Assembly (NCBI GenBank): GCA_030295365.1
Contig: AP027062.1
Location: forward strand, 330,001 to 394,000
Reading direction: 5' to 3'
DNA from: Candidatus Rickettsia kotlanii
Lineage (GTDB): Bacteria > Pseudomonadota > Alphaproteobacteria > Rickettsiales > Rickettsiaceae
DNA length: 64,000 nt
The notes under the pieces are model-generated. The model was not told where the DNA came from, did no database searches, and saw nothing but the letters and a program-made list of their open reading frames with translations. Below are positions 1 to 8,359 of the stretch, piece after piece (position 1 is the stretch's first letter; every line of letters starts with the position of its first letter). A program made the position numbers and the translations under genes.

Positions 1-1047
1 GAATCCGATAAAGCTTTAGAATTTACCGTAAAAATAGAGCTGTTACCTAAAATTACTATTCCAGATTTAAAAAAAATCTCACTAGATCGTCCAAAATTAG
101 AAGTAAACTCTAAAGATGTTGAAGAACAACTAGAAAAACTTGCCGCATTAACAAAAAATTATACTAAAGAAAGTAAAGCAAAAATAAAAGACGGAGATCA
201 GGTTACTATTGATGCAATCGGGTACATCAAGGAGAAAGCTTTTGAGGACGGTAAATTAAATGATTTTAAGGTAATAATAGGTAGTAATACACTTATTCCC
301 GGTTTTGAGAAACAATTAATAGGTTCTAAAACAGGTAGTGAAGTAGATGTTAATGTTACTTTTCCTGAAAATTACCATGCTAAAGGTTTAGCAGGTAAGG
401 ATGCTCGTTTTGTAGTACAAATTAAAGCAGTACATACTGCAAAACCTACCGTCATCGATGACGAATTTGCTAAAAAATTCCAAAGTAATAGCCTTGAAGA
501 ATTGCGTACACATTTTACTAAACAAATAGAAAATGAGTCGGAAGAAGCTATTAATACTATAATGAAAATGAACTTATTTGATAAGTTAGAAAAATTGTTA
601 GATTTTGATGTACCAGAATCTTTATTAGAGCAAGAAAAAAATATTCTAAAGTCCGGAACCGATAAAAATGAACAAGATGAACCATTATTGAAAAACAAAT
701 CCTCTAAAGAAATAACAGCATATTATAATAAATTAGCCCTACGCCGTGTGCGAATAGGCCTATTACTTGCTGAATATGCAAAATCTAAAAATTTGCAATT
801 AGAGCCTGATGATTTAAGAAAAGTTATTATGCAACAAGCACGTAATTTTCCTGGGCAGGAAAATATGATATTTGATTTTTATAAAAATAATCCTAGCGCA
901 ATTGAAAAACTTAAAGGTCCTGCCTTAGAAGATAAAGCTGTACAATATATATTTAATCATGAAATAAAGCTTAAAGAAAAGAAATATACTAAGGAAGAGC
1001 TAGAGAAATATCTAGAAGCAGAAGAGCAACGTATTACTTTAATTTAA
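1..1047 (+). CDS. tig: Trigger factor, 5'-truncated by window edge
   Basis: Ribosome-associated chaperone and peptidyl-prolyl isomerase that shields nascent chains in the cytosol. The frame is open from the first base, giving 348 codons of a protein usually about 440 residues, so the ribosome-binding N-domain lies outside. The FKBP-like PPIase segment is visible near positions 190-450 ([46 protein letters not shown]), followed by the long helical C-terminal chaperone arms. It ends in TAA at 1045-1047. Identity is firm from this domain order. Confidence 0.93.
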   Translation, partial: ESDKALEFTVKIELLPKITIPDLKKISLDRPKLEVNSKDVEEQLEKLAALTKNYTKESKAKIKDGDQVTIDAIGYIKEKAFEDGKLNDFKVIIGSNTLIPGFEKQLIGSKTGSEVDVNVTFPENYHAKGLAGKDARFVVQIKAVHTAKPTVIDDEFAKKFQSNSLEELRTHFTKQIENESEEAINTIMKMNLFDKLEKLLDFDVPESLLEQEKNILKSGTDKNEQDEPLLKNKSSKEITAYYNKLALRRVRIGLLLAEYAKSKNLQLEPDDLRKVIMQQARNFPGQENMIFDFYKNNPSAIEKLKGPALEDKAVQYIFNHEIKLKEKKYTKEELEKYLEAEEQRITLI

Positions 1048-1059
1048 AGTTTATTAATT

Positions 1060-1182
1060 GTCGTTGCGAGGGGATGTTATTGTGTGGATATTAAGTCATC
1101 ATTGCGAGCGAACGTTAGTGAGCGTGGCAATCTCAGGAGTCCTCACAATGACAATCCTCAATATCCACGCAGGCAATACCTA
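1060..1182. repeat. Nested Rickettsia palindromic element (family A)
   Basis: The core at about 1100-1152 has the recurring layout cattgcgag...ggcaatctcaggag...caatgac. It sits inside an outer inverted repeat: tgtggatatt before it is matched by aatatccacg after it. The interval between tig and obgE (opposite orientation) consists of this element. Copies of the same core occur throughout the window. Confidence 0.8.
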
Positions 1183-1191
1183 GTAGTATTA

Positions 1192-2181
1192 CTAATGATT
1201 TTTTATAGTCTCTAAAGCAAGTTTAACTATTTTATTCACTCCAGCATTATTGTAGGTAGAGATAGGAAAAACTTCTTTATTAGTAACTTTCTGCAACTTA
1301 TTTATTTTTTCCTGTATTTCCTCATCCGTGAGAACATCGCATTTATTAAGACATATGATTTCGATTTTATTTTTTAGATAATCGGAATATGATTCAAGCT
1401 CAAGACGTACCGTATTATAATCTGCAACTACATCATTACTAGAGCCGTCTATTAAATGTATTAATACATTACATCTTTCTATATGCTTTAAGAATTTATC
1501 GCCAAGTCCGTGACCTTGATGAGCCCCCTCAATTAAGCCAGGAATATCGGCTATGACAAACTCTTCGTCATCAACATATACCACTCCAAGATTCGGCACT
1601 AAAGTAGTAAAAGGATAATCGGCAATTTTAGGCTTGGCTGCCGTTACAACGGATAAAAAAGTAGATTTACCAGCATTTGGAAGCCCCACAAGCCCAATAT
1701 CAGAAAGAAGTTTTAAACTTAAATAAATCCACATTTCTTCGGCAATTTCTCCTTCCGTACGCTTTCTTGGAGCTTGATTAACCGACGATTTGAAATGGCT
1801 GTTACCAAGACCGCCACTTCCTCCTTTAATTATTTCAAAGCTTTGATCATCCACAGTGAAATCATGCAATAATATATTGCCGTCCTCGGAAAAGATTTGA
1901 GTACCGATCGGAACATCAAGAACTAATGATTTTCCTGATTTACCGCTTCTATTTGAATCTTTACCGTTTCCGCCGTTTTCTGCGGTAAAATGCTGTTTAT
2001 ATCGATAATTTACTAGCGTATTAAGATGATGATTACTCCTGAAAATAACACTACCGCCACATCCACCATCACCACCGTCCGGTCCGCCTCTGTCAATAAA
2101 TTTCTCACGATGGAAACTAACACAACCATTGCCACCGTTTCCACCTTTTATATATATTTTAACTTCATCAATAAAATGCAT
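1192..2181 (-). CDS. obgE: Obg GTPase (ObgE/CgtA)
   Basis: Ribosome-associated GTPase of 50S assembly and stress control. The N-terminal glycine-rich Obg fold (residues about 1-157, [29 protein letters not shown]) precedes the G domain with P-loop GLPNAGKS, G3 DIPG and NKCD. The 329 residues end soon after the G domain, so the C-terminal OCT extension of some homologues is absent, which is usual in alphaproteobacteria. The ATG at 2181 opens directly on the conserved [11 protein letters not shown] start. A palindromic element separates it from gltA upstream. Confidence 0.96.
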   Translation of the reverse strand: MHFIDEVKIYIKGGNGGNGCVSFHREKFIDRGGPDGGDGGCGGSVIFRSNHHLNTLVNYRYKQHFTAENGGNGKDSNRSGKSGKSLVLDVPIGTQIFSEDGNILLHDFTVDDQSFEIIKGGSGGLGNSHFKSSVNQAPRKRTEGEIAEEMWIYLSLKLLSDIGLVGLPNAGKSTFLSVVTAAKPKIADYPFTTLVPNLGVVYVDDEEFVIADIPGLIEGAHQGHGLGDKFLKHIERCNVLIHLIDGSSNDVVADYNTVRLELESYSDYLKNKIEIICLNKCDVLTDEEIQEKINKLQKVTNKEVFPISTYNNAGVNKIVKLALETIKNH

Positions 2182-2199
2182 ATGATTTATATTTTCAAC

Positions 2200-2284
2200 G
2201 TCATTGCGAGGAGCGAAGCGACATGGGCAATCTCATCAAAATCTCTTGAGATTGCTACGTTCCTTGCAGTCGCTTGCAATGACG
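2200..2284. repeat. Palindromic element, family A
   Basis: Starts with gtcattgcgaggagcgaagc and ends with the complementary cgcttgcaatgacg; it fills the whole gap between obgE and gltA. The arms can fold into one long hairpin, which could also act on transcripts leaving gltA, although no U-tract follows. Confidence 0.82.
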
Positions 2285-2291
2285 ACAATGT

Positions 2292-3599
2292 TTACCGCTT
2301 CCAAATACCCTTATACTCTCTATGTACATAACCGGTGTAAAGCTGTCTAGGTCTGCTGATTTTTTGTTCAGGGTCTTCATGCATTTCTTTCCATTGTGCC
2401 ATCCAGCCTACGGTTCTTGCTATTGCAAAAAGTACCGTGAACATTTGCGACGGTATACCCATAGCTTTATAGATAATACCCGAATAAAAATCAACATTTG
2501 GATATAATTTTCTCTCAATAAAATATTCATCTTTAAGAGCGATAGCTTCAAGTTCTATTGCTATTTGTAAGAGTGGATTATTGTCTAGCTGCCCGAGTTC
2601 CTTTAATACTTCTTTGCACGTTTCTTTAAGTACTGCAGCACGCGGATCATAGTTTTTATACACACGATGACCAAAACCCATTAACCTAAATGGATCATTT
2701 TTATCCTTAGCTTTAGCTATATATTTAGGAATATACTCCGAACTACCGATTTCTTTAAGCATATTTATTACCGCTTCATTAGCCCCGCCGTGAGCAGGTC
2801 CCCAAAGTGCGGCAATACCCGTGCTAATACAAGCAAAAGGGTTAGCTCCAGATGAGCCGGCAATTCGGACTGTTGAAGTAGAAGCATTCTGCTCATGATC
2901 GGCATGTAGGATAAATATCTTATTAAGAGCATTTTTTATTATTGGATTTACTTTATATTTCGTACAAGGCGTTGCAAACATCATATGCAGAAAATTTTCG
3001 GTAAAATCTAACGAATTATCAGGATAAATAAACGGTTGTCCTATAGAATATTTATAAGACATTGCGGCGATGGTAGGTATTTTAGCAATCATTCTAATAG
3101 CGGTAAGTTCGTAATCTGCTTCCTTAAAATTCAATAAATCAGGATAAAATGCCGCAAGAGAACCGACAGCCGCAAGCATAATAGCCATAGGATGAGAAGA
3201 GCTACAAAAGGTTTGAAATAAATAGTGTAATCTTTCATTCACTAATGAATGATGAGCAACCTGTTTAGTGAAATTATTATACTGCTCGCCACTTGGTAGT
3301 TCCCCATAAATCAATAAATATGCCACTTCTAAAAAATCACTTTTCTCAGCTAAGTCTTTAATATCATATCCTCGATGCCGCAAGATTCCTTCATCACCGT
3401 CTATATAGGTGATAGTAGACTGACAAGAAGCAGTAGACATAAAACCCGGGTCGTAAGTAAAGCAATCGGCTTCCGCAGATATCCTACTTATATCGATTAC
3501 ATCCTCACCGATACTTGCTTTAAGTATAGGTAATTTAAATATTTTTCCTCTGATTTTTAATTCAGCAAATTCTGAATCATTATTATTTTCATTGGTCAT
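2292..3599 (-). CDS. gltA: Citrate synthase
   Basis: Condenses acetyl-CoA and oxaloacetate into citrate, the entry step of the TCA cycle in the cytosol. 435 residues, full length for the hexameric type II family, with the active-site blocks [23 protein letters not shown] and GFGHRVYK. Much of the sequence matches rickettsial citrate synthase as I remember it. The sites of two classical rickettsial gltA typing primers are recognisable at about 3118-3145 and 3496-3518, 401 bp apart outer edge to outer edge, supporting the genus call. Starts at ATG 3599. Confidence 0.97.
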   Translation of the reverse strand: MTNENNNDSEFAELKIRGKIFKLPILKASIGEDVIDISRISAEADCFTYDPGFMSTASCQSTITYIDGDEGILRHRGYDIKDLAEKSDFLEVAYLLIYGELPSGEQYNNFTKQVAHHSLVNERLHYLFQTFCSSSHPMAIMLAAVGSLAAFYPDLLNFKEADYELTAIRMIAKIPTIAAMSYKYSIGQPFIYPDNSLDFTENFLHMMFATPCTKYKVNPIIKNALNKIFILHADHEQNASTSTVRIAGSSGANPFACISTGIAALWGPAHGGANEAVINMLKEIGSSEYIPKYIAKAKDKNDPFRLMGFGHRVYKNYDPRAAVLKETCKEVLKELGQLDNNPLLQIAIELEAIALKDEYFIERKLYPNVDFYSGIIYKAMGIPSQMFTVLFAIARTVGWMAQWKEMHEDPEQKISRPRQLYTGYVHREYKGIWKR

Positions 3600-3690
3600 A
3601 TGGATATACCTTATTTTTATATATCAGTAAGTATAACCCTAATTTAATGAAATTAGAAATGAATTATGATTTATTATTTTCTTTAATATC

Positions 3691-4034
3691 TTACTCAACT
3701 TGCAAGGTTAATGAAAATTTAAACGCACATGCTGCTACTTTCAACTGCAAGCCTAAAGCGTTTAACAAAGATCCTATATTGTCGACACTTGGATTACCTT
3801 TGCTAGATAACATTCTATATATATGTTGTCTATTTATATGAGCTTCTTTAGAGATTTTTGCTATACCTCCTCTTGCTATAATGGCTTCTTTGAAAGTAGC
3901 TATTATAGCTCATTATTATGATCCATGAAATATTGCTCTAATGCTTCATTAATATACCCTACTAATGTTTCCTCATTTTGTAATTTTGCTTTTACATAAT
4001 CTGTAAACTTTACATATAACACCCTCAATTTCAT
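3691..4034 (-). pseudogene. HigA-type antitoxin pseudogene (frameshifted)
   Basis: Reading leftward from ATG 4034 gives MKLRVLYVKFTDYVKAK and a segment ending LEQYFMDHNN. The frame must then shift by one base (near 3915) to continue as ATFKEAIIARGGIAKISKEA and HINRQHIYRMLSSKGNPSV, a Cro/C1-type helix-turn-helix typical of putative addiction-module antidotes. The span of 344 bases is one short of a whole number of codons. Its ATGA start overlaps the stop of the toxin remnant upstream, the usual toxin-first order of higBA/relE-like loci. Confidence 0.72.
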
Positions 4035-4155
4035 TTATAAACTTCTTCTATTATTTCTAAGGCTTTTTTAATATCTTTGCCTTGAGTATCTTTATTACCT
4101 GCATTTAATAGCAGAATATCTGTTATAAAAATTGTATTTGTTTAGTGTTTTGCAT
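4031..4155 (-). pseudogene. RelE/HigB-type toxin remnant
   Basis: Only the two ends of a toxin gene are left. Reading leftward from ATG 4155 gives MQNTKQIQF; after a frame break comes a C-terminal piece ITDILLLNAGNKDTQGKDI...VYK and a stop overlapping the antitoxin start. Phage-derived RelE/HigB-like toxins carry a similar LLL.GG.K..Q..DI tail about 90 residues after the start, so the central part appears deleted. No function is expected. Confidence 0.6.
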
Positions 4156-4265
4156 ATTAAACTTAACTAGAGATGATTACACTGTCGCATATATACGACT
4201 AATTGTCCAGTAGCAAATTATTTTGAAAAGTACATGAAGCTATGAGTACTAGATTAATGTACAAG

Positions 4266-5051
4266 TTATACAAGAAGTCTATTATTGACTAAATACTCCT
4301 TAATCTTGAGTAAATCATACCAAGAGGCGCGTTTTTGCATAGGTTGGCGGAGTAAATAGGCAGGATGGAAGATTGCCGTAGTTTGAATAGGAGCGGATAG
4401 ATATTTATTGGTATAAAAATAATATTCTTGTCTAATTTTAGTAATACCCGAATTTTTTCCAAGTAAGCTAGTTGCAGCCGTGCTACCGACTAGAATAATT
4501 AGCTGTGGGTTAATAAGCGCAATATGCTTCTCGACAAAAGGTCTACAAATATCGACTTCTTCGAACGTCGGCTGTCTATTAGCAGGAGGACGCCAAAATA
4601 CCGTATTAGTAATATAAGCGTTATTTTTTCGTGAAATTCCGATAGCGTGTAGCATATTATCAAGTAAATTGCCACTTTCGCCGCAAAAAGGTATTCCTTT
4701 CAAATCTTCGGTACTTCCCGGGGCTTCGCCTATTAACATAATTTTAGCTTCCAAATTACCGTCACCGAAAACCATATTAGTAGCAAATTTCTTAAGTTCA
4801 CAACCATTAAAATTTAGTAGAGATTCTTTTAGTTCTTCGATATTATTAGCTTTATCGGCAAGAGATCTTGCTAGGGTTATATTATCCTGAACTTTATCAT
4901 CCATATTGAATACAGTTTCTTTTGTCGACATAAGTTTTACTTGTGGCTTTGCAGTTAGTTCAGTATTATTACGTACCTTTAATTGCGGTGGATGTTCATG
5001 GCAATAATATTCAACACCGATTGCACTTAACCATTTAAGCGTATTATTCAT
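4266..5051 (-). CDS. Uracil-DNA glycosylase, family 4-like
   Basis: Base-excision repair enzyme removing uracil from DNA. The core has the family signature GEAPGSTEDLKGIPFCGESG near residues 126-145, the RPPANRQPT loop and the C-terminal HPAYLLR catalytic motif. Classical family 4 enzymes bind a 4Fe-4S cluster with four cysteines; here the RPP loop reads VFWRPP where a cysteine is usual, and only one cysteine (GCELKKF) stands in the N-terminal pair, so the cluster may be absent. I chose ATG 5051 (261 aa) because an earlier ATG at 5105 would run into the divergent rluD start. Confidence 0.85.
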   Translation of the reverse strand: MNNTLKWLSAIGVEYYCHEHPPQLKVRNNTELTAKPQVKLMSTKETVFNMDDKVQDNITLARSLADKANNIEELKESLLNFNGCELKKFATNMVFGDGNLEAKIMLIGEAPGSTEDLKGIPFCGESGNLLDNMLHAIGISRKNNAYITNTVFWRPPANRQPTFEEVDICRPFVEKHIALINPQLIILVGSTAATSLLGKNSGITKIRQEYYFYTNKYLSAPIQTTAIFHPAYLLRQPMQKRASWYDLLKIKEYLVNNRLLV

Positions 5052-5067
5052 TATCTTAAAATAAAAT

Positions 5068-6009
5068 ATGTTAAAATATTCCGTACCACACGAACTAAAT
5101 GGCATAAGGCTTGATAAAGCTCTATCATCGCTCCTTGAAAAGGTTTCAAGGAATCAAATCCAAAAAGCTATTAAAGATTCGCAAGTACTAGTTAATGATG
5201 TAATTATTTCTGATCCTGATGTTTTGGTCAAGGAGAATGATATTATATTATTTTCTTTTAAAGAACCTGAAGAGCTAAAAATTGCAGCAGCAAATGTAGC
5301 ACTTGATATAATATATGAAGACGATGATTTGATAGTAATTAACAAAGCTGCAGGTATGACGGTACACCCGGGAGCAGGGCATCATGACGATACGCTTGTT
5401 AATGCTTTATTACATCATACAAAAAACTTATCAGATATCGGCTCATCAGAAAGACCCGGAATAGTACATCGTTTAGATAAAGACACTACGGGCTTGATGG
5501 TAGTTGCTAAAAATAATAAAGCACATATGCTACTTGCAAATCAGATAGAACAAAGGCAGGTAATACGGAAATATAAAGTGTTAGTGTGGGGAGTAATAAA
5601 TCCGCTAGAAGGAGTCATTAAGAATAATATAGGTCGCAGCCGAAGCGATCGCCAAAAAATGACCATATTAAAATATGGCGGCAAAGAAGCCGTTACACAT
5701 TATAAAACTCTAGAATTATTTTATAAAGGTAGTATTAGTATGGTGGAGTGCAAGCTTAGTACGGGTAGAACTCACCAAATTAGAGTACAGCTAAGCCATT
5801 TAAAGTATTCGGTAGTCGGCGACCAAACTTACGGCAATAACGACCGAAAAATTGCTCATTCTCCCCCTGAACTAAAAGCAAAATTAATTGATTTTAAACG
5901 TCAAGCCCTGCATTCTTGGTATTTAAGTTTTACTCATCCGACTAGTAATGCGATTATGGAATTTTCTTGTAAGTTACCAAGGGATATGGAAGAGATAATT
6001 AGTTTATAA
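5068..6009 (+). CDS. rluD: 23S rRNA pseudouridine synthase RluD family
   Basis: RluA/RluD-family enzyme that isomerises uridines in helix 69 of 23S rRNA (family knowledge). An N-terminal S4 RNA-binding domain (residues about 1-75, GIRLDKALSSLL) is followed by the catalytic domain with the diagnostic GIVHRLDKDTTGL motif, whose aspartate is catalytic, and GRTHQIRVQLSHL. 313 residues is normal. It is transcribed divergently from the uracil-DNA glycosylase with only 16 bases between the starts, so the promoters overlap. Confidence 0.93.
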   Translation: MLKYSVPHELNGIRLDKALSSLLEKVSRNQIQKAIKDSQVLVNDVIISDPDVLVKENDIILFSFKEPEELKIAAANVALDIIYEDDDLIVINKAAGMTVHPGAGHHDDTLVNALLHHTKNLSDIGSSERPGIVHRLDKDTTGLMVVAKNNKAHMLLANQIEQRQVIRKYKVLVWGVINPLEGVIKNNIGRSRSDRQKMTILKYGGKEAVTHYKTLELFYKGSISMVECKLSTGRTHQIRVQLSHLKYSVVGDQTYGNNDRKIAHSPPELKAKLIDFKRQALHSWYLSFTHPTSNAIMEFSCKLPRDMEEIISL

Positions 6010-6069
6010 CTGACAAAATATTAATTTTTAAATATAAAATTAAGAATGAATCTTTAAAAGATTTATAAA

Positions 6070-6237
6070 ATGAAAAAAGCTAATGCTAAATTAGAAGAAA
6101 CCTTATCTTCTATGGAAGAGGGTGTTTTAAATCTTAGAAAACAAAAAGCGAGCTTAGAAGAGACTTTTACTTTTCTGCAAGATTTCAGTACAGCCACAGA
6201 CAAAATTATTATACTAAGTGTACAGGACACGATATGA
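6070..6237 (+). CDS. Small acidic helical ORF, 55 aa, unrecognised
   Basis: ATG 6070 to TGA 6237 encodes 55 residues, MKKANAKLEETLSSMEEG followed by NLRKQKASLEETFTFL, with heptad-like leucine spacing that suggests a short coiled coil. The last 20 bases overlap the next ORF in another frame. It may be a genuine small protein or the N-terminal scrap of a longer gene broken by a frameshift into the following ORF. I do not recognise the family. Confidence 0.4.
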   Translation: MKKANAKLEETLSSMEEGVLNLRKQKASLEETFTFLQDFSTATDKIIILSVQDTI

Positions 6238-6589
6238 GGAACAAGAGTATAATCATTATTTTAAAGCTTATTTAGAATATATTTTAAAAAATCAACAAGA
6301 AATTTTAGGTGAGAAGAAAGTTCCCATAAAATTTACCGAAGCAGGATATGGTACTTTTTCTGACTTGATTTTGTATGGGAAAAATGGTGAAGTACTAAAT
6401 AAACTAACTGCTGACCAGATAAAAGGAGAGTTCGCTTGGTTTTGTACTAGTCCTTATTTATTAAAAAATCAACACGAACAAGAACCTTTAATCACTTGTG
6501 ATTTAGAAACATTAGCAAATCTTAGCTTTAAAAATAGCTATATAGAACATGAATATTATTCAGAAATAATTGGTGATATAATAACATAA
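6218..6589 (+). CDS. Hypothetical protein, possibly a gene fragment
   Basis: A 123-codon frame with GTG at 6218 as first possible start and no clear ribosome site. It is soluble-looking, charged and aromatic (YEEQEYNHYFKAYLEYIL, TEAGYGTFSDLILYGKNG, IKGEFAWFC), with no membrane segment or known motif. Because it overlaps the 55-aa ORF before it, and because the open frame extends upstream without a good start, it could be the second part of a split gene. Function unknown. Confidence 0.45.
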   Translation: MYRTRYEEQEYNHYFKAYLEYILKNQQEILGEKKVPIKFTEAGYGTFSDLILYGKNGEVLNKLTADQIKGEFAWFCTSPYLLKNQHEQEPLITCDLETLANLSFKNSYIEHEYYSEIIGDIIT

Positions 6590-6597
6590 AACGGTTT

Positions 6598-6777
6598 ATG
6601 AAAATAATTAAAATACCTAAAACCAAAAATTATCTTAAAATAGTAACTCTAGAACCCGAATATTATAAGAATAAATTTGGTAATAATATATTTCATGAAT
6701 TTACTGAACTTAAAAAACGAGCACTACTAGGTAGTGTAGATGAGATTTTAGAAATGAAAAATTTTGGCAGAAAATAA
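6598..6777 (+). CDS. Small basic ORF, 59 aa, unrecognised
   Basis: ATG 6598 to TAA 6777 encodes MKIIKIPKTKNYLKIVTLEP...ALLGSVDEILEMKNFGRK, basic and mostly polar, starting 8 bases after the preceding ORF and ending 8 bases before prmC. The tight spacing suggests co-transcription with prmC. No family is recognised; a real small protein and a leftover of a larger gene are both possible. Confidence 0.4.
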   Translation: MKIIKIPKTKNYLKIVTLEPEYYKNKFGNNIFHEFTELKKRALLGSVDEILEMKNFGRK

Positions 6778-6785
6778 AACTTTCC

Positions 6786-7763
6786 ATGCAATGTTCTATA
6801 AAACAAATTCTTAGTGACGCTACAGATAAATTAAATAAAATAGGTATTAGTTCTCCGCAATTAGAAGCACGGATTTTACTACAGCATGCTATAAATAAAC
6901 CTATTGAGTATTTACTTATTAATCTTGATAAGCAGTTAAATGAAGCTGAGATAGAAGCTTTTGAAAAACTGTTAGAGAGAAGATTAAAGCATGAACCGAT
7001 AGTATATATTACAGGTGTTAAAGAATTTTACTCACGTGAATTTATTGTTAATAAACATGTATTAATTCCAAGAAGCGATACTGAAGTTTTAGTGGATGTT
7101 GTATTTCAATGTCATTCCCGCGGAAGCGGGAATCCAGAAAAAAAGCAACCAAATCCCCGCTTTCGCGGGGAGGACATAAGCGAAAACTGCAATGACAAAT
7201 GCTTAAATATCCTAGAACTTGGCACAGGTAGCGGCTGCATTGCTATCAGTCTATTATGTGAGTTACCGAATGCTAATGTAATTGCGACTGATATAAGTCT
7301 TGATGCTATAGAAATTATCAAAAGTAATGCGGCAAAATATGAGGTAACGGATCGCATTCAGATTATTCACAGTAATTGGTTTGAGAACATTGAAACTCAG
7401 AAATTTGATTTTATTGTTAGCAACCCGCCATATATAGCTCACAGCGAAAAATCAGAGATGGCAATTGAAACAATCAATTATGAACCGTCTATTGCTTTAT
7501 TTGCTGAAAAAGACGGACTGCAAGCTTACTTTCGCATCGCTGAAAATGCCAAACAATTCTTAAAACCAAATGGTAAGATTATATTAGAAATAGGGTTTAA
7601 ACAGGAAGAAGCGGTAACCCAAATTTTCTTAGATCATGGTTATAATATTGAAAGTGTTTATAAAGATCTACAAGGTCACAGTAGGGTAATATTATTTTCT
7701 CCTATTAATCTAAATCGGTCATATGCAAGACGTATCGGTAAAAGCTTATCAGGAGTGCAATAG
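6786..7763 (+). CDS. prmC: Release-factor glutamine methyltransferase PrmC/HemK with in-frame palindromic insert
   Basis: Transfers a methyl group from SAM to the glutamine of the GGQ motif of release factors RF1 and RF2. The helical N-domain is followed by the Rossmann core: PRSDTEVLVD, SAM-binding ILELGTGSGCIAISLL and catalytic NPPY. Residues about 109-137 (CHSRGSGNPEKKQPNPRFRG and on) split the SAM domain and are encoded by a palindromic repeat read in frame. In other Rickettsia I recall prmC being fused to trmB in one polypeptide; here the frame stops at TAG 7761-7763 after a linker tail (RIGKSLSGVQ), leaving PrmC alone at 325 aa. Confidence 0.92.
   Translation: MQCSIKQILSDATDKLNKIGISSPQLEARILLQHAINKPIEYLLINLDKQLNEAEIEAFEKLLERRLKHEPIVYITGVKEFYSREFIVNKHVLIPRSDTEVLVDVVFQCHSRGSGNPEKKQPNPRFRGEDISENCNDKCLNILELGTGSGCIAISLLCELPNANVIATDISLDAIEIIKSNAAKYEVTDRIQIIHSNWFENIETQKFDFIVSNPPYIAHSEKSEMAIETINYEPSIALFAEKDGLQAYFRIAENAKQFLKPNGKIILEIGFKQEEAVTQIFLDHGYNIESVYKDLQGHSRVILFSPINLNRSYARRIGKSLSGVQ
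7110..7196 (+). repeat. Palindromic element (family B) inside prmC coding sequence
   Basis: The DNA tgtcattcccgcggaagcgg is mirrored by the later cccgctttcgcgggga, the layout of the dispersed family seen at 29761, 34541 and 16639. Here it is translated as about 29 extra residues without breaking the prmC frame, between strands of the methyltransferase fold just before the SAM-binding loop. Rickettsial palindromic elements are known to insert in genes this way. Confidence 0.85.
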
Positions 7764-8359
7764 AATTTATTAGATAACGAACTACCAAAATATTTATTTT
7801 CTAAAGAAAAGCTTGTAAATGAAAAACGTAAAGTATTTCTTGAAATAGGCTTTGGTATGGGTGAGCATTTCATTAATCAAGCTAAAATGAATCCTAATAC
7901 ACTTTTTTTGGGGTAGAGGTATATTTAAATGGAGTTGCAAATGTTTTAAAGCTTGCAGGCGAACAAAATATCATGAATTTTTTATTATTCCCTAATAATT
8001 TGGATTTAATATTACATGAGATACCAAGTAATAGCCTTGATGGAATTTATATTTTATTTCCCGATCCATGGATAAAAAATAAGCAAAAAAAGAAACGTAT
8101 TTTCAATAAAGAACGACTTAAGATTTTACAAGATAAGCTAAAAGACAATGGTAATTTAGTATTTGCTTCTGATATCGAAAATTATTTTTATGCAGCAATA
8201 GAGTTAATACAGCAGAACGGTAATTTTGAAATTATAAATAAAAATGATTATTTAAAACCGCACGATAATTATGTAATTACCAAACATCATCAAAAAGCTA
8301 TTAAGGCAAATAGAACGCCGAAATTTATGATTTTGCGGCACGTTTTAGGCGATCATTAA
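7764..8359 (+). pseudogene. trmB: trmB half of the former prmC-trmB fusion, disrupted
   Basis: Directly after the prmC stop the same frame continues NLLDNELPKYLFSKEKL and VFLEIGFGMGEHFINQA (the SAM-binding motif of tRNA m7G46 methyltransferase), then breaks at about 7912 in a T7-G4 run. In another frame it goes on as VEVYLNGVANVLKLAGEQN and the catalytic-core motif YILFPDPWIKNKQKKKR to the end at 8359. Thus one nonsense codon and one 1-base deletion disable the TrmB part. A piece from 7973 is open, but it lacks the SAM site. The 3' end overlaps the opposing Sua5 gene by 35 bases. Confidence 0.85.

Noticed and set aside
2026-2331. Open frame on the + strand crossing the start of obgE
   Set aside because: Antisense to glycine-rich obgE codons and then runs through a palindromic element; threonine-rich artefact.
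3647-3841. Open frame of 64 codons on the + strand
   Set aside because: It is antisense to the HigA-like antitoxin relic, which explains the coding signal on the minus strand; no homology or ribosome site on the + strand.
6070-6237. Possible exonuclease VII small subunit (XseB)
   Set aside because: The SLEET and LEET segments recall XseB, but spacing and the flanking residues do not match and no XseA is nearby.
7973-8359. Independent tRNA methyltransferase gene
   Set aside because: It lacks the SAM-binding motif, which is encoded upstream in another frame; it is the tail of the broken trmB half.
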